Assembly: GCF_014697545.1 (NCBI RefSeq)
Contig: NZ_JACJSA010000011.1
Coordinates: 186,001 to 250,000, forward strand
Source: Oscillatoria sp. FACHB-1407
GTDB lineage: Bacteria; Cyanobacteriota; Cyanobacteriia; Elainellales; Elainellaceae
Reading direction: 5' to 3'
DNA: 64,000 bases
The notes under the pieces were generated by a model. That model had not been told where the DNA came from, did no database searches, and was given only the letters and a program-made list of their open reading frames with translations. Below, piece after piece: positions 27,193-35,802 of the stretch. Made by a program: the position numbers and the translations under genes. Position 1 is the stretch's first letter. Every line of letters begins with the position of its first letter.

Positions 27193-28177
27193 ACAATTGC
27201 CCTGCTAAACACTCCCTTGGGGTGATGCCAAACTGACGCTTGAATGCAGCGGCAAAATGCCCTAGATGAGCATAACCAACGCGATTGGCGACTTCTGCAA
27301 CCGTGCAGTTGCCTGCTCTCAATAGTTGTTCTGCCTGTTGCATCCGTTGTTGCGTCAGATAGCCAACGACCGTAGTCCCAAACAATTCTTGAAATCCCCG
27401 ACGCAGGGTGCGATCGCTCACCCCAACTTGTTGAGCAAGTTCTAACAACGACGGTGGATGTTCTAATTGCTGCGTCAGAATTTCCTTAGCGTGATGAATG
27501 CGGGCGATCGTGTCTGATTTGAACCCGGTGAACAAGGACGATGGCTGCTTCACAGAAATGCGATCAAGCTGTAACCCCAACAACTCAAACACTTTGGCTT
27601 GCAGATAGAGCCGTCGCACGACTCCTTTTAATGGAGTCTTGAGAATCTGTTGCACGACTCGTTGCATTGGCAGGGTGACATCGGGAAAGAAAGATGTTTT
27701 CCACTCATGGTCGCGAAGCAACAGTGATTTCAAAGCCAATGTATGAGCTGACCCATCCAACAAAAAGGGTTCCAGCAACTCTGGTGACAGATGAATACTA
27801 ACACCGAGCAACCGTTGCGATCGCTCGTATTGAGCCACATAGCCAGGAGAAATCCCACTGCCTGAAAGATAGCTGCAAGTACCTCCTATTGTGGGATACA
27901 CATCCTCATGATGAATCAGTCCATTCAGCAACAGCGAACACTGTACCAGATGGTCATGAACAGGTACTTTAAGGAATAAATCATCTTGATATTCAAAATT
28001 CAGAATATCCAACCAAACTCCCGGCACAAGCTCCATACTCTGAATATGCCCCTTGCCAAGACAGGTAGGCATCTCCTCCCACACTTCAAATTCATCAATC
28101 GGTGTATGAATCAGAGCGATCTCAGAATGGTGTTGCCATAGTTCAGAATACTCAGCCGATGAGAGAGCGAGAACCAT
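27176..28177 (-). CDS. AraC-family regulator, PchR-like (B)
   Basis: 333 residues. The N-terminal sensor domain resembles that of regulator A. The C-terminal HTH pair is LLELAQQVGVSDRTLRRGFQ and VAEVANRVGYAHLGHFAAAF followed by FGITPRE. It lies between permease B and receptor B, as regulator A lies between ATPase and receptor A. It probably activates receptor B through the 21-bp-spaced boxes and responds to iron-loaded siderophore. Confidence 0.9.
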   Translation of the reverse strand: MVLALSSAEYSELWQHHSEIALIHTPIDEFEVWEEMPTCLGKGHIQSMELVPGVWLDILNFEYQDDLFLKVPVHDHLVQCSLLLNGLIHHEDVYPTIGGTCSYLSGSGISPGYVAQYERSQRLLGVSIHLSPELLEPFLLDGSAHTLALKSLLLRDHEWKTSFFPDVTLPMQRVVQQILKTPLKGVVRRLYLQAKVFELLGLQLDRISVKQPSSLFTGFKSDTIARIHHAKEILTQQLEHPPSLLELAQQVGVSDRTLRRGFQELFGTTVVGYLTQQRMQQAEQLLRAGNCTVAEVANRVGYAHLGHFAAAFKRQFGITPRECLAGQLSVLGS

Positions 28178-28196
28178 AATTGTGTTCTAATCCGTT

Positions 28197-29225
28197 CTAT
28201 TGTTTCACCTTCGATCGCGCCAGGTAGATAAAAAATGGCGCACCAATGAGAGCCATCATGATTCCCACGGGTAATTCCTGGGGTTTGATGACCAACCGGG
28301 CTGCCAGGTCAGCGATCGCCAGCAGGATTGCACCCCAAACCGCCGCATAGGGCAGAATCCATCGGTAATCGACTCCCACCCAAACGCGGACGATGTGGGG
28401 AATGACGAGTCCAATAAAGCCAATGGGTCCCGCCAAGGCAACGGCACTCCCAGCTAATAAAACAACGACCAAAGCTGCGATCGCCTTCACCCATCCCGTT
28501 CGCAATCCCAATCCTTGAGCCACTTCTTCACCTAGGGTTAGGGCAGTGATTTGTTTGCCCATGCTAAATGCAGTAATTAAGCCAATCCCAACATAGGGGA
28601 GAATGGGCAACAACACGTCGAGGTCGCGTCCAGCAACAGATCCGGCTAACCAAAAGCGAATGTCATCTAAGGTGCGTTGATTGAGGATGAGAATTCCAGT
28701 CGTTAAAGAAGATAAGAGATACGTGAGAACGGCTCCTGCCAGGATGAGTTTTAAGGGAGTAATGCCGCTTCGTCCGATTGAGCCAAGGGTGTAGACCACA
28801 ATTGCTGCGATCGCACCCCCAGCAAATGCCACCCAGGTCAGCACTTGAATCGGCACCGTACCCAAGAAAAACGTTGTTGTGACTACGGCTAACGCGGCTC
28901 CAGCACTAATCCCCAAAATACCTGGATCTGCCAATGGATTGCGGGTTAATCCTTGCATCAATGATCCGGCAACGGCTAACGCGGCTCCAACAACCAGCGT
29001 CACCAAGACTCTGGGCAATCGTACTGTTGTAATGATGAGGTGATTGGTGGAACCGTCAAACGCGATGAGCGATCGCCAAACTGTCTCTAAATCAATATCC
29101 GCTGCACCAAGAGTGACGCTCAAGACCAGACACAGACAGAGTAGCAGAAAACTGATGGCTAAACCGATAAGTCGAGTTAGGTGCGATCGCTGAGACGATA
29201 AAGTGAGAGCCTTGATTGGAGTCAT
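28197..29225 (-). CDS. FecCD-family ferric-siderophore permease (B)
   Basis: 342 residues, about ten helices. Motifs: RLPRVLVTLVVGAALAVAG, QGLTRNPLADPGILG and LAGPIGFIGLVIPHIVR. No ATPase gene accompanies it; FecE-like 18996-19802 is the nearest candidate. It could pair with permease A or form a homodimer. It is 19 bp upstream of the AraC B gene. Confidence 0.92.
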   Translation of the reverse strand: MTPIKALTLSSQRSHLTRLIGLAISFLLLCLCLVLSVTLGAADIDLETVWRSLIAFDGSTNHLIITTVRLPRVLVTLVVGAALAVAGSLMQGLTRNPLADPGILGISAGAALAVVTTTFFLGTVPIQVLTWVAFAGGAIAAIVVYTLGSIGRSGITPLKLILAGAVLTYLLSSLTTGILILNQRTLDDIRFWLAGSVAGRDLDVLLPILPYVGIGLITAFSMGKQITALTLGEEVAQGLGLRTGWVKAIAALVVVLLAGSAVALAGPIGFIGLVIPHIVRVWVGVDYRWILPYAAVWGAILLAIADLAARLVIKPQELPVGIMMALIGAPFFIYLARSKVKQ

Positions 29226-29251
29226 ATCAATGAATCGCAGATGAACAGGGG

Positions 29252-29485
29252 TTAACCCAACTCAACCAGGGCTAAGCGGTAGATATCCCGTAGGATTGGC
29301 AGGGAAAACAGAAATCGATCGAGTCTGGAAAATCGTCGGTAATGTTTGAGTGGTACTTTTCTCGGCAGATCATGAAACGTGCAGATTTCTTTGATGTGGT
29401 AACGGGAGTCCCACGCTTCAATTTGATGAATGTTAGCGATCGCCCAATCAAATGTTGCAGAGGTATGTTTGACGGCTTGATAAGG
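29252..29485 (-). pseudogene. 3' remnant of a SAM-dependent methyltransferase gene
   Basis: A 77-codon frame with no start begins immediately after the ExbD stop and encodes ATFDWAIANIHQIEAWDSRY, then KEICTFHDLPRK and LFSLPILRDIYRLALVELG. It reads as the C-terminus of a class I (PPM1/LCMT-like) methyltransferase of the type often found near cyanobacterial siderophore genes. The rest of the gene is missing, apparently replaced by the exbD end. Family assignment is from memory. Confidence 0.5.
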
Positions 29486-29486
29486 T

Positions 29487-29885
29487 TTACGGACGTTGTG
29501 CCGAGATGCCGAGCTTGACCCCTTCTAGCGATCGCAACTGATCCATGACGGCAACTACACGACCATGTTCCACTTTTTCATCGGCGTTAATCACCACAAG
29601 GTGTTCTTGATCACCGATGATTGTTTTCACTTGCGCTGCTACATCCTCAACCTGGATAGGTTGGCGATCGAGAAATACATTTCCTTGCTCGTCGATGGTG
29701 ACAGTGAGCTTGCTCTGTTGTTGGGATTGAGCGGTTTGCGCCTGAGGCAGATTCACAGGTAAGCCTTCAGAACGGCTAAGAAATAGTGATGCCATGATAA
29801 AAAACGTCAAAATGGCAAAGATGACATCAATCATCGGCACAATATTAATTTGGGGTGAATCCTCTAAATCGTCTGGAATGTTCAT
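29487..29885 (-). CDS. exbD: ExbD/TolR-family biopolymer transport protein
   Basis: 132 residues, standard length. A single N-terminal membrane helix contains the proton-path aspartate in NIVPMIDVIFAILTFFIMAS, followed by a periplasmic domain (VTIDEQGNVFLDRQPIQVED). It starts two bases after the exbB stop. With ExbB it converts proton-motive force into TonB movement for the receptors of clusters A and B. Confidence 0.93.
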   Translation of the reverse strand: MNIPDDLEDSPQINIVPMIDVIFAILTFFIMASLFLSRSEGLPVNLPQAQTAQSQQQSKLTVTIDEQGNVFLDRQPIQVEDVAAQVKTIIGDQEHLVVINADEKVEHGRVVAVMDQLRSLEGVKLGISAQRP

Positions 29886-29887
29886 TG

Positions 29888-30544
29888 TTAATCCACAGCT
29901 GTTAATGTTTTGAATTCTGCAAAGCCCTCATGTTGACCCAGATGTAGCACTTCGAGTTGACTGCCATACTCCCGAATGGCTGCAATCTGCCGTCGATAAA
30001 ATCCGCGAAACACATTGGCAAACAGCAAAGTAAACACTGCCACGATCAGTCCTGCTGCTGTAGAGACTAACGCTTCGCTGATGCCGCCTGTTACCTGCAC
30101 GGCACTTTCACTGCCGACACTGCCTAAATTCAGCGAGGCAAACGACCGAATTAACCCAATTACCGTTCCCAACAATCCCAGTAGGGGAGACAGGGTTACA
30201 ATCGTGTCAAAGATCGTGTTAAACCGCCGCAGAGCAGGCAGTTCAGCCTGGGTTGCTCCTTCTAAAGTCAAGCGAAAAGCATGGGGTGGAAAGTGATTGA
30301 CCTCTAGAGCCTCTAGAAAAATGCGAGCGATCGGCAAGTCGGCATTTTGCTTGAGCTTGAGCATCGCTGTATCAAAATCATGCGAGTAGGCTCGCAAGAC
30401 ATCCCGCACGACTCGCTTTTGACGACGGTTGATCCGCACCCAAAAGACAACCCGTTCAATGATCAGGGCGATCGCTACGATCGAAAACGCCAGAAGGGGA
30501 AACATGACAATTCCCCCGGCTAAAAATAGTTCAATAATCAGCAT
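29888..30544 (-). CDS. exbB: ExbB/TolQ/MotA-family proton channel protein
   Basis: 218 residues from ATG 30544; a TTG at 30571 would add nine. The family core is TLSPLLGLLGTVIGLIRSF in the second helix and GGISEALVSTAAGLIVAVF in the third. It forms the pentameric channel around ExbD. It is divergent from tonB, with Fur-like sequences in the shared upstream region, so iron repression of both is likely. Confidence 0.93.
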   Translation of the reverse strand: MLIIELFLAGGIVMFPLLAFSIVAIALIIERVVFWVRINRRQKRVVRDVLRAYSHDFDTAMLKLKQNADLPIARIFLEALEVNHFPPHAFRLTLEGATQAELPALRRFNTIFDTIVTLSPLLGLLGTVIGLIRSFASLNLGSVGSESAVQVTGGISEALVSTAAGLIVAVFTLLFANVFRGFYRRQIAAIREYGSQLEVLHLGQHEGFAEFKTLTAVD

Positions 30545-30606
30545 TTCAGATATCCAGAGCAATAGAACCAATCTTCAAATCGGCAAGGCAGACTTGAATT
30601 CGTTAT

Positions 30607-30621
30607 TGATAACTCTTCTCA
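30607..30621. promoter_or_regulatory. Fur-box-like site between exbB and tonB
   Basis: TGATAACTCTTCTCA agrees with the 7-1-7 Fur consensus at 11 of 14 positions. A second TGATAACTCT lies about 95 bp downstream (near 30704). It is placed to act on both divergent genes. Confidence 0.35.
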
Positions 30622-30794
30622 AAAAGAGAGTATTTTCTTATGAGGATGATGTCAACCCCTCTCATTTCTAAGGTAAATTCTTTTGCCGCATCAAGGAATA
30701 ACCTGATAACTCTATTTCCTACTTGATCCCCAAGGCTTTATAGATCAAAGGTTCTAGTGATGTATGAAAAAACAACATTACAGAAAAGAATGTG

Positions 30795-30823
30795 TTGACA
30801 GCACCAGCGTTGAATTTTAGGAT
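30795..30823 (+). promoter_or_regulatory. Sigma-70-type promoter for tonB
   Basis: TTGACA at 30795-30800 and TAGGAT at 30818-30823 are separated by exactly 17 bp, with the start codon 44 bp further on. This is a good match to the housekeeping consensus. Confidence 0.5.
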
Positions 30824-30867
30824 GAACAGGTTATACAAAGATTCTCAATAACAAGTAGGTGGGGCGA

Positions 30868-32268
30868 ATGACGTTTTCAGATACAGTCGCTCAACAACGA
30901 GAAAAGCAAGCCACGGCTCTCAAGCGATTTGTCATGGCTAGTCTGGCAGGATCGGTCGTGTTACACAGTGGTGGGTTGTTTCTCAAAGTCAGTCATCTCT
31001 GGCAAGCAGATGAGCCAGCATCCGAAGAAATTACGATTGTGGTGACACCAGAAGAGGAAGGGGTGACACCCACAGATGCAACAGAAATGGCAGTAGCTCC
31101 TGAAACACCAGGTGAGCCAACTACCACAGCTGAGTTTTCATCTCCAACGATAGAAACCTTCAGCGAACCAACTGTGGTGCAGGAGTCTACAGTTGCCCCA
31201 GTTGAATCCACTCCAGAAGACCCTGTCGCTGAGGAACCACCTTTACAAGAGCCACTGACTGAAGAAGAGCCAACCCCGATTGCTGAGGACGTCACCCCCA
31301 CAGAAACTGCAACAGAATCAACGGAGGATAACTCGGACGAGCCTTCACAAACCGCTTTGCCAGAATCGGATACTCGTAACTTAAGCGATCTTCTAGCAGA
31401 ACTCCGACGAGCGCGACAACAGGGCAACTCATCTCCATCAGGAACATCTCAGCAGACCGGCATCTCCGGCAATCCTACTTCCGAAAATACGGGTGGTGTT
31501 GGGAATGGAACTGCCACTGCTGCGGCACCCACGTCCAGTATTACTCCCCCCGCAAGTACCCCGACCAGACAAGGTAGGCGATCGCGTGAAATTACGTGTA
31601 CTGGCTGTGAGTTTGATTATCCAGAAGCCGCCGATGGTGCAGAAGGAACGGCTCAAGTCATCGTCGAGACGGACGATCAAGGACGAGTGATCTCCGTTAT
31701 GTTGTCTCGGTCGAGTGGCAACGCCGCACTCGATCGTGCTGCATTAGAGCAAGCCCGACGACGAGTTCGCTTGAGCAATGCCAGAGCAGGCGAAAGTTAT
31801 CCGATTGATATTGACTTTGTACAGCCCAATTCAGAAGCGGCACAACGGGTTAGAGAACGGGGCGATCGCCGCAGTATTACTGTTGATGATCCTGAACCTA
31901 CGGCTGAAACCCCCACGTCTGAACCCCCCGCTTCGGCAGCAGTCACGACGCCATCCCCAACACCGGAGTCCACCATAACGGAGGAAGGATCACCCACTCC
32001 AGAGCCATCCTCAATTCCAGACGCCTCTCCAGCAGGATCAACGAGCCAGGAACCCGCAACCCCAGCCATTTCAGAGCCACGTCCTGTGAGCACACCTGTT
32101 ACTCCGCAACCCAGCACCAGTCGCGACGTACCGGAACCCCGTACATCAGAACCCGCGCCAGAATCGCGTACACCAGAACCTGCACCAGAACCGCGTGCAT
32201 CGGAGCCTGTTGTAGAACCGGATACCCCGCCAATGCCGCCTTCTAGTCCTCCGCCACCCGGTTCATAA
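30868..32268 (+). CDS. tonB: TonB-family energy transducer with long C-terminal tail
   Basis: 466 residues from ATG 30868 (a GTG three codons earlier is possible). One N-terminal helix (MASLAGSVVLHSGGLFLKVS) anchors it, then a Glu/Pro/Thr-rich spacer. The TonB C-terminal fold lies at about 241-325: CEFDYPEAADGAEGTAQVIV, VISVMLSRSSGNAALDRAAL. It is followed by about 140 more Pro/Ser/Thr/Glu-rich residues with SEPAPE-type repeats, unlike enteric TonB, where the fold ends the protein. It probably energises the AMIN receptors with ExbB and ExbD. Confidence 0.88.
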   Translation: MTFSDTVAQQREKQATALKRFVMASLAGSVVLHSGGLFLKVSHLWQADEPASEEITIVVTPEEEGVTPTDATEMAVAPETPGEPTTTAEFSSPTIETFSEPTVVQESTVAPVESTPEDPVAEEPPLQEPLTEEEPTPIAEDVTPTETATESTEDNSDEPSQTALPESDTRNLSDLLAELRRARQQGNSSPSGTSQQTGISGNPTSENTGGVGNGTATAAAPTSSITPPASTPTRQGRRSREITCTGCEFDYPEAADGAEGTAQVIVETDDQGRVISVMLSRSSGNAALDRAALEQARRRVRLSNARAGESYPIDIDFVQPNSEAAQRVRERGDRRSITVDDPEPTAETPTSEPPASAAVTTPSPTPESTITEEGSPTPEPSSIPDASPAGSTSQEPATPAISEPRPVSTPVTPQPSTSRDVPEPRTSEPAPESRTPEPAPEPRASEPVVEPDTPPMPPSSPPPPGS

Positions 32269-32360
32269 CCCTCTTCTGTCACTCTCTTCGTAAACAAATC
32301 TCATACAGACCTCATTTCAAAGCAAGCTTTACTCAACCCTCATCCCCAATCCCTTCTCCT

Positions 32361-32480
32361 AAGTACTGCTATTCATGGATAGGGTTTGGAAATAAAACCA
32401 GGGGGGTTTGGGGCTTCGCCTCCAAGAAGGGGTTCCACCCCTTCACCCCTTTCAAAACTTATTTTTTGCTGTACTAGCTA
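32361..32480 (-). repeat. GC-rich hairpin repeat (family R1), long copy
   Basis: It combines the TACTGCTATTCATGGATAGG flank of 14006-14105 with the ACAGCAAAAAATAAGTTTTG flank (reverse strand) of 9232-9315, around the two-stem GC core. It occupies much of the 347-bp gap between tonB and the TIR-CHASE2 gene, so it may separate their transcription. Confidence 0.8.
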
Positions 32481-32615
32481 GAAGCTAGAAGAGACAGTTG
32501 CACTACCTGTTTTGAAATATAGAGCTTTTCTGTAGAAAGATATTGATATCAAAATCGGTATTGCAAAATATTGGGGTGTCTTATCTTTAACCTCGATTGC
32601 TGATGAGATAGAAGG

Positions 32616-35600
32616 ATGGTTGCTGCTGTGGGGGATTTTTTAGATGCCTTTATTTCCTACGGACGGGTAGATAGCAAAGTTTTTGCTACGAAACTCCATC
32701 AGCAATTGACAGAAAAGGGTTATAAGATTTGGTTTGATCAGAACGACATTCCCTTAGGGGTAGACTTTCAAGATCAGATTAATGACGGCATCGAAAAATC
32801 CAACAATTTTATTTTTATCATTGCGCCTCATGCCGTTCACTCCCTTTACTGCACCAGAGAGATTGAACTCGCAGTCAAGCTCAACAAACGTATCATTCCC
32901 ATTTTGCATATTGAGCAGATTACGCAGGAGGTGTGGCAACAACGGTATCCTAACGCTTTAAGCTCTGAATGGGATGAGTTTACTGCAAAAGGGCTGCATT
33001 CTAGTCTGGCGGATTTGCATCCTGCGATCGCTAAGATCAACTGGATTTTCTGCCGAGATGGGGTGGATGACTTTGATACCGCCTTTACAGGGCTAATCAA
33101 TGTCATGCAGCGACATCAAGAATATGTGCAACACCATACCTATTGGTTAACCAAAGCTCTGGAATGGGAGCGGCAACACAGACAAACGCGCTATTTATTA
33201 ATGGGTGCAGAGCGACAGCAAGCTGAAACCTGGTTAAAAACTCGGTTTTATGGAGAACAACCTCCCTGCATCCCTACGGATCTTCATTGTGAGTACATTG
33301 TAGAGAGCCGCAAGAACGCCAATAATTTGATGACAGACGTATTTCTGTCTCATGCCGAAGAAGATGACGTAGTGACAACCCTGATCTCTAAAAGTCTGAT
33401 TCGACAGGGATTGACAGTGTGGTGGAGTAAGACAGATATTCAAACTGGAGTAGAATTTCAAGAGGCGATCGCTCATGGGATTGAAGAAGCCGATAACATT
33501 CTTTATCTCATTTCTCCTGCGTCACTCCAGTCAAAATATTGTCAGTGGGAAATTGACTACGCACTTTCCTTAAACAAACGAATTATTCCCTTACTGATTA
33601 AGCAAACCGAACTTGAGCAGATCCCTGAAAATTTGCGATCGCTCCAATACATTGATCTGACTGACAATGTTTTAGACACGGACTATCAGCAAGATGAGAG
33701 TAAATTATTTCGGATTCTGCGACATGATGCAGACTATTACGAACAGCACAAACTGCTGTTGGCAAAAGCCTTGAAATGGCAGCGGCAGCAGCGGAATCCC
33801 AGTCTGTTGCTACGAGGAAATAACCTGCGTTATGCAGAAGCCTGGTTAAAAGTTGCCCATCGCAACAGTCAGCATCCACCCACAGCATTACAGGCAGAAT
33901 TCATCACAGCAAGTTTGCAACAACCTGACGAAGCGGCATTGGACGTATTTATCTCCTATTCGCGGGCTGACTCAGATTTTGCTCGCAAGCTGAACGATGC
34001 TTTGCAAAACCAGGGAAAGAAAACATGGTTTGACCAGGAGAATATTGCCTCTGGAACTGATTTTCAGAAAGAGATTTTTGCAGGGATTGAAATCTCGAAT
34101 CACTTTTTGTTTGTGATTTCTCCCAGTTCAGTCAATTCTCCCTATTGTGTAGAAGAAGTTGAATATGCCAGAAAACTCAACAAGCGGATCGTCACAGTTT
34201 TATATCAACCTGTGAATCCGGCTGATTTGCCAACTGCCCTGGCATCGGTGCAATGGATTGATTTTTACAGGCGACAGGACGATTTTTATATCAACCTGGG
34301 AGAACTGGTGCGCACGCTGGATAGCGATCAGGAACACAAGCGATCGCACACTCGCTTACTCCTGAAAGCGATCGAGTGGGAACGAGAGGGCTACGACTCT
34401 AGCTATCTGCTGTATGGCAAAGATCTGCTGGCATCTGAGCGGTGGCTAAAGCAATCCAGTGGTAAAATTCCTGCCCCGTCTCCCTTGCAGTTGAGGTACA
34501 TTGAGACGAGCCGCAGATCACCCTTTCCACAGGCGAAGACCAGTACGGTGGTGATTTCAACGGTAGTGACTACTTTTCTACTGATCATGATGCGATCGCT
34601 GGGAGTCTTGCAATCCTGGGAGCTTCAGGCCTTTGATCATCTGGTCAAACTCCGTCCTAATGAACCACCAGATTCGCGGATTCTTATTGTCGAAGTGACG
34701 GAAGATGACATTATCAACCGGGTGCAGCGACGCGAAAAGGGCATGGGAACCCTGTCAGATGAAGGATTAACCCGCTTGCTCGAAAAACTAGAGCAATACG
34801 AACCTCGTGTGATTGGGCTGGACTTCTACCGTGACTTTACTGTTGATCCAGAAGTACCTGTGTTAGTTCAGCAGTTGCAACAGAGCGATCGCCTGGTCAG
34901 CATTTGCAAGTTACCAACGATTGGCGAGAATGGGTCAGTGGAACAGCGTGGAGTGGCACCCCCACCGGAAGTACCCCCTGAAACCGTTAGCTTTAATGAT
35001 GTTCTATTAGATGATGACGAGGTGGTGCGCCGCTTTTTGATTCGTGCGATCCCACCAGACGATGCTCTGTGTCAGGCAGGATGGGCGTTTGGCTTTCAGG
35101 TGGCACAACAATATTTGGCATTAGAGCCTGGAGGGGCGATCGCCACTCAAGATCCAGTAACCTCACCAGAGGGTGTGCTGCAAGTAGGAGACGTGGTGTT
35201 TCAGCGGTTGCAGAGCTATTCCAACGGCTATCAGGGCATTGACGCATCCGGCTTTCAAATGCTGGCGAATTATCGTGCTCCTGATGGCGATCCAGAAAAC
35301 ATCGCTGAGCGGGTGACGATTGGGCAAATTTTGAATGATGAAGTTCCTGAATCCGTGACGCGCACCTGGAAAGATCGCATCATTCTCATCGGCGTCACCT
35401 CGGAAAATAACGTCAGAGACATCCTGACAACTCCCCATCGCACCATTCCAGGGGTCATGGTGCAAGCACAAATTACTAGCCAGATCATTAGTGCAGTTTT
35501 AGACAATCGACTCTTGCTGTGGGTCATGCCAACCGGGTTAGAAGCTCTGTGGATTACTGTCTGGTGTGCGGTTGGGGGCGGTATTGTTTATGTCTTTCGA

Positions 35601-35792
35601 TCGCCTCTGCGATTGTGGTTGGCAGCATTTGGGGCGATCGCTTTACTCTATGGTGTGTGTTTCCTTAGCTTAATTCTTGCCGGACTCTGGCTACCGCTGA
35701 TCCCTGCCGTCTTGGCCGGAATTTTATCTGCGTCTGGTATATTCATCGTTACCGCTCGTTTGTCTAACCAAACACCCTCACACCGTCACTGA
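32616..35792 (+). CDS. Membrane receptor with three TIR domains and a CHASE2 sensor
   Basis: 1058 residues. Three TIR domains start near residues 9, 241 and 443: DAFISYGRVDSKVFATKL, DVFLSHAEEDD, DVFISYSRADSDFARKL. Each keeps the CxxE pair with the candidate NADase glutamate (C79/E82, C309/E312, C511/E514). After each comes a helical segment of similar pattern (KALEWERQ...LLMG...AETWLK). A helix at about 643-662 leads into CHASE2 (ILIVEVTEDDI, PRVIGLDFYRDF, KDRIILIGVTSE) up to about 960, then three helices. Topology predicts cytoplasmic TIRs and an external CHASE2. It is followed 10 bp later by the DUF928 gene. Confidence 0.88.
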   Translation: MVAAVGDFLDAFISYGRVDSKVFATKLHQQLTEKGYKIWFDQNDIPLGVDFQDQINDGIEKSNNFIFIIAPHAVHSLYCTREIELAVKLNKRIIPILHIEQITQEVWQQRYPNALSSEWDEFTAKGLHSSLADLHPAIAKINWIFCRDGVDDFDTAFTGLINVMQRHQEYVQHHTYWLTKALEWERQHRQTRYLLMGAERQQAETWLKTRFYGEQPPCIPTDLHCEYIVESRKNANNLMTDVFLSHAEEDDVVTTLISKSLIRQGLTVWWSKTDIQTGVEFQEAIAHGIEEADNILYLISPASLQSKYCQWEIDYALSLNKRIIPLLIKQTELEQIPENLRSLQYIDLTDNVLDTDYQQDESKLFRILRHDADYYEQHKLLLAKALKWQRQQRNPSLLLRGNNLRYAEAWLKVAHRNSQHPPTALQAEFITASLQQPDEAALDVFISYSRADSDFARKLNDALQNQGKKTWFDQENIASGTDFQKEIFAGIEISNHFLFVISPSSVNSPYCVEEVEYARKLNKRIVTVLYQPVNPADLPTALASVQWIDFYRRQDDFYINLGELVRTLDSDQEHKRSHTRLLLKAIEWEREGYDSSYLLYGKDLLASERWLKQSSGKIPAPSPLQLRYIETSRRSPFPQAKTSTVVISTVVTTFLLIMMRSLGVLQSWELQAFDHLVKLRPNEPPDSRILIVEVTEDDIINRVQRREKGMGTLSDEGLTRLLEKLEQYEPRVIGLDFYRDFTVDPEVPVLVQQLQQSDRLVSICKLPTIGENGSVEQRGVAPPPEVPPETVSFNDVLLDDDEVVRRFLIRAIPPDDALCQAGWAFGFQVAQQYLALEPGGAIATQDPVTSPEGVLQVGDVVFQRLQSYSNGYQGIDASGFQMLANYRAPDGDPENIAERVTIGQILNDEVPESVTRTWKDRIILIGVTSENNVRDILTTPHRTIPGVMVQAQITSQIISAVLDNRLLLWVMPTGLEALWITVWCAVGGGIVYVFRSPLRLWLAAFGAIALLYGVCFLSLILAGLWLPLIPAVLAGILSASGIFIVTARLSNQTPSHRH

Positions 35793-35802
35793 GGCTCATA
35801 TC

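Noticed and set aside
31797-32297. 166-codon antisense frame under the tonB tail
   Set aside because: A Gly/Ser/Val-rich mirror image of the TonB proline repeats, with no start signal or domain.
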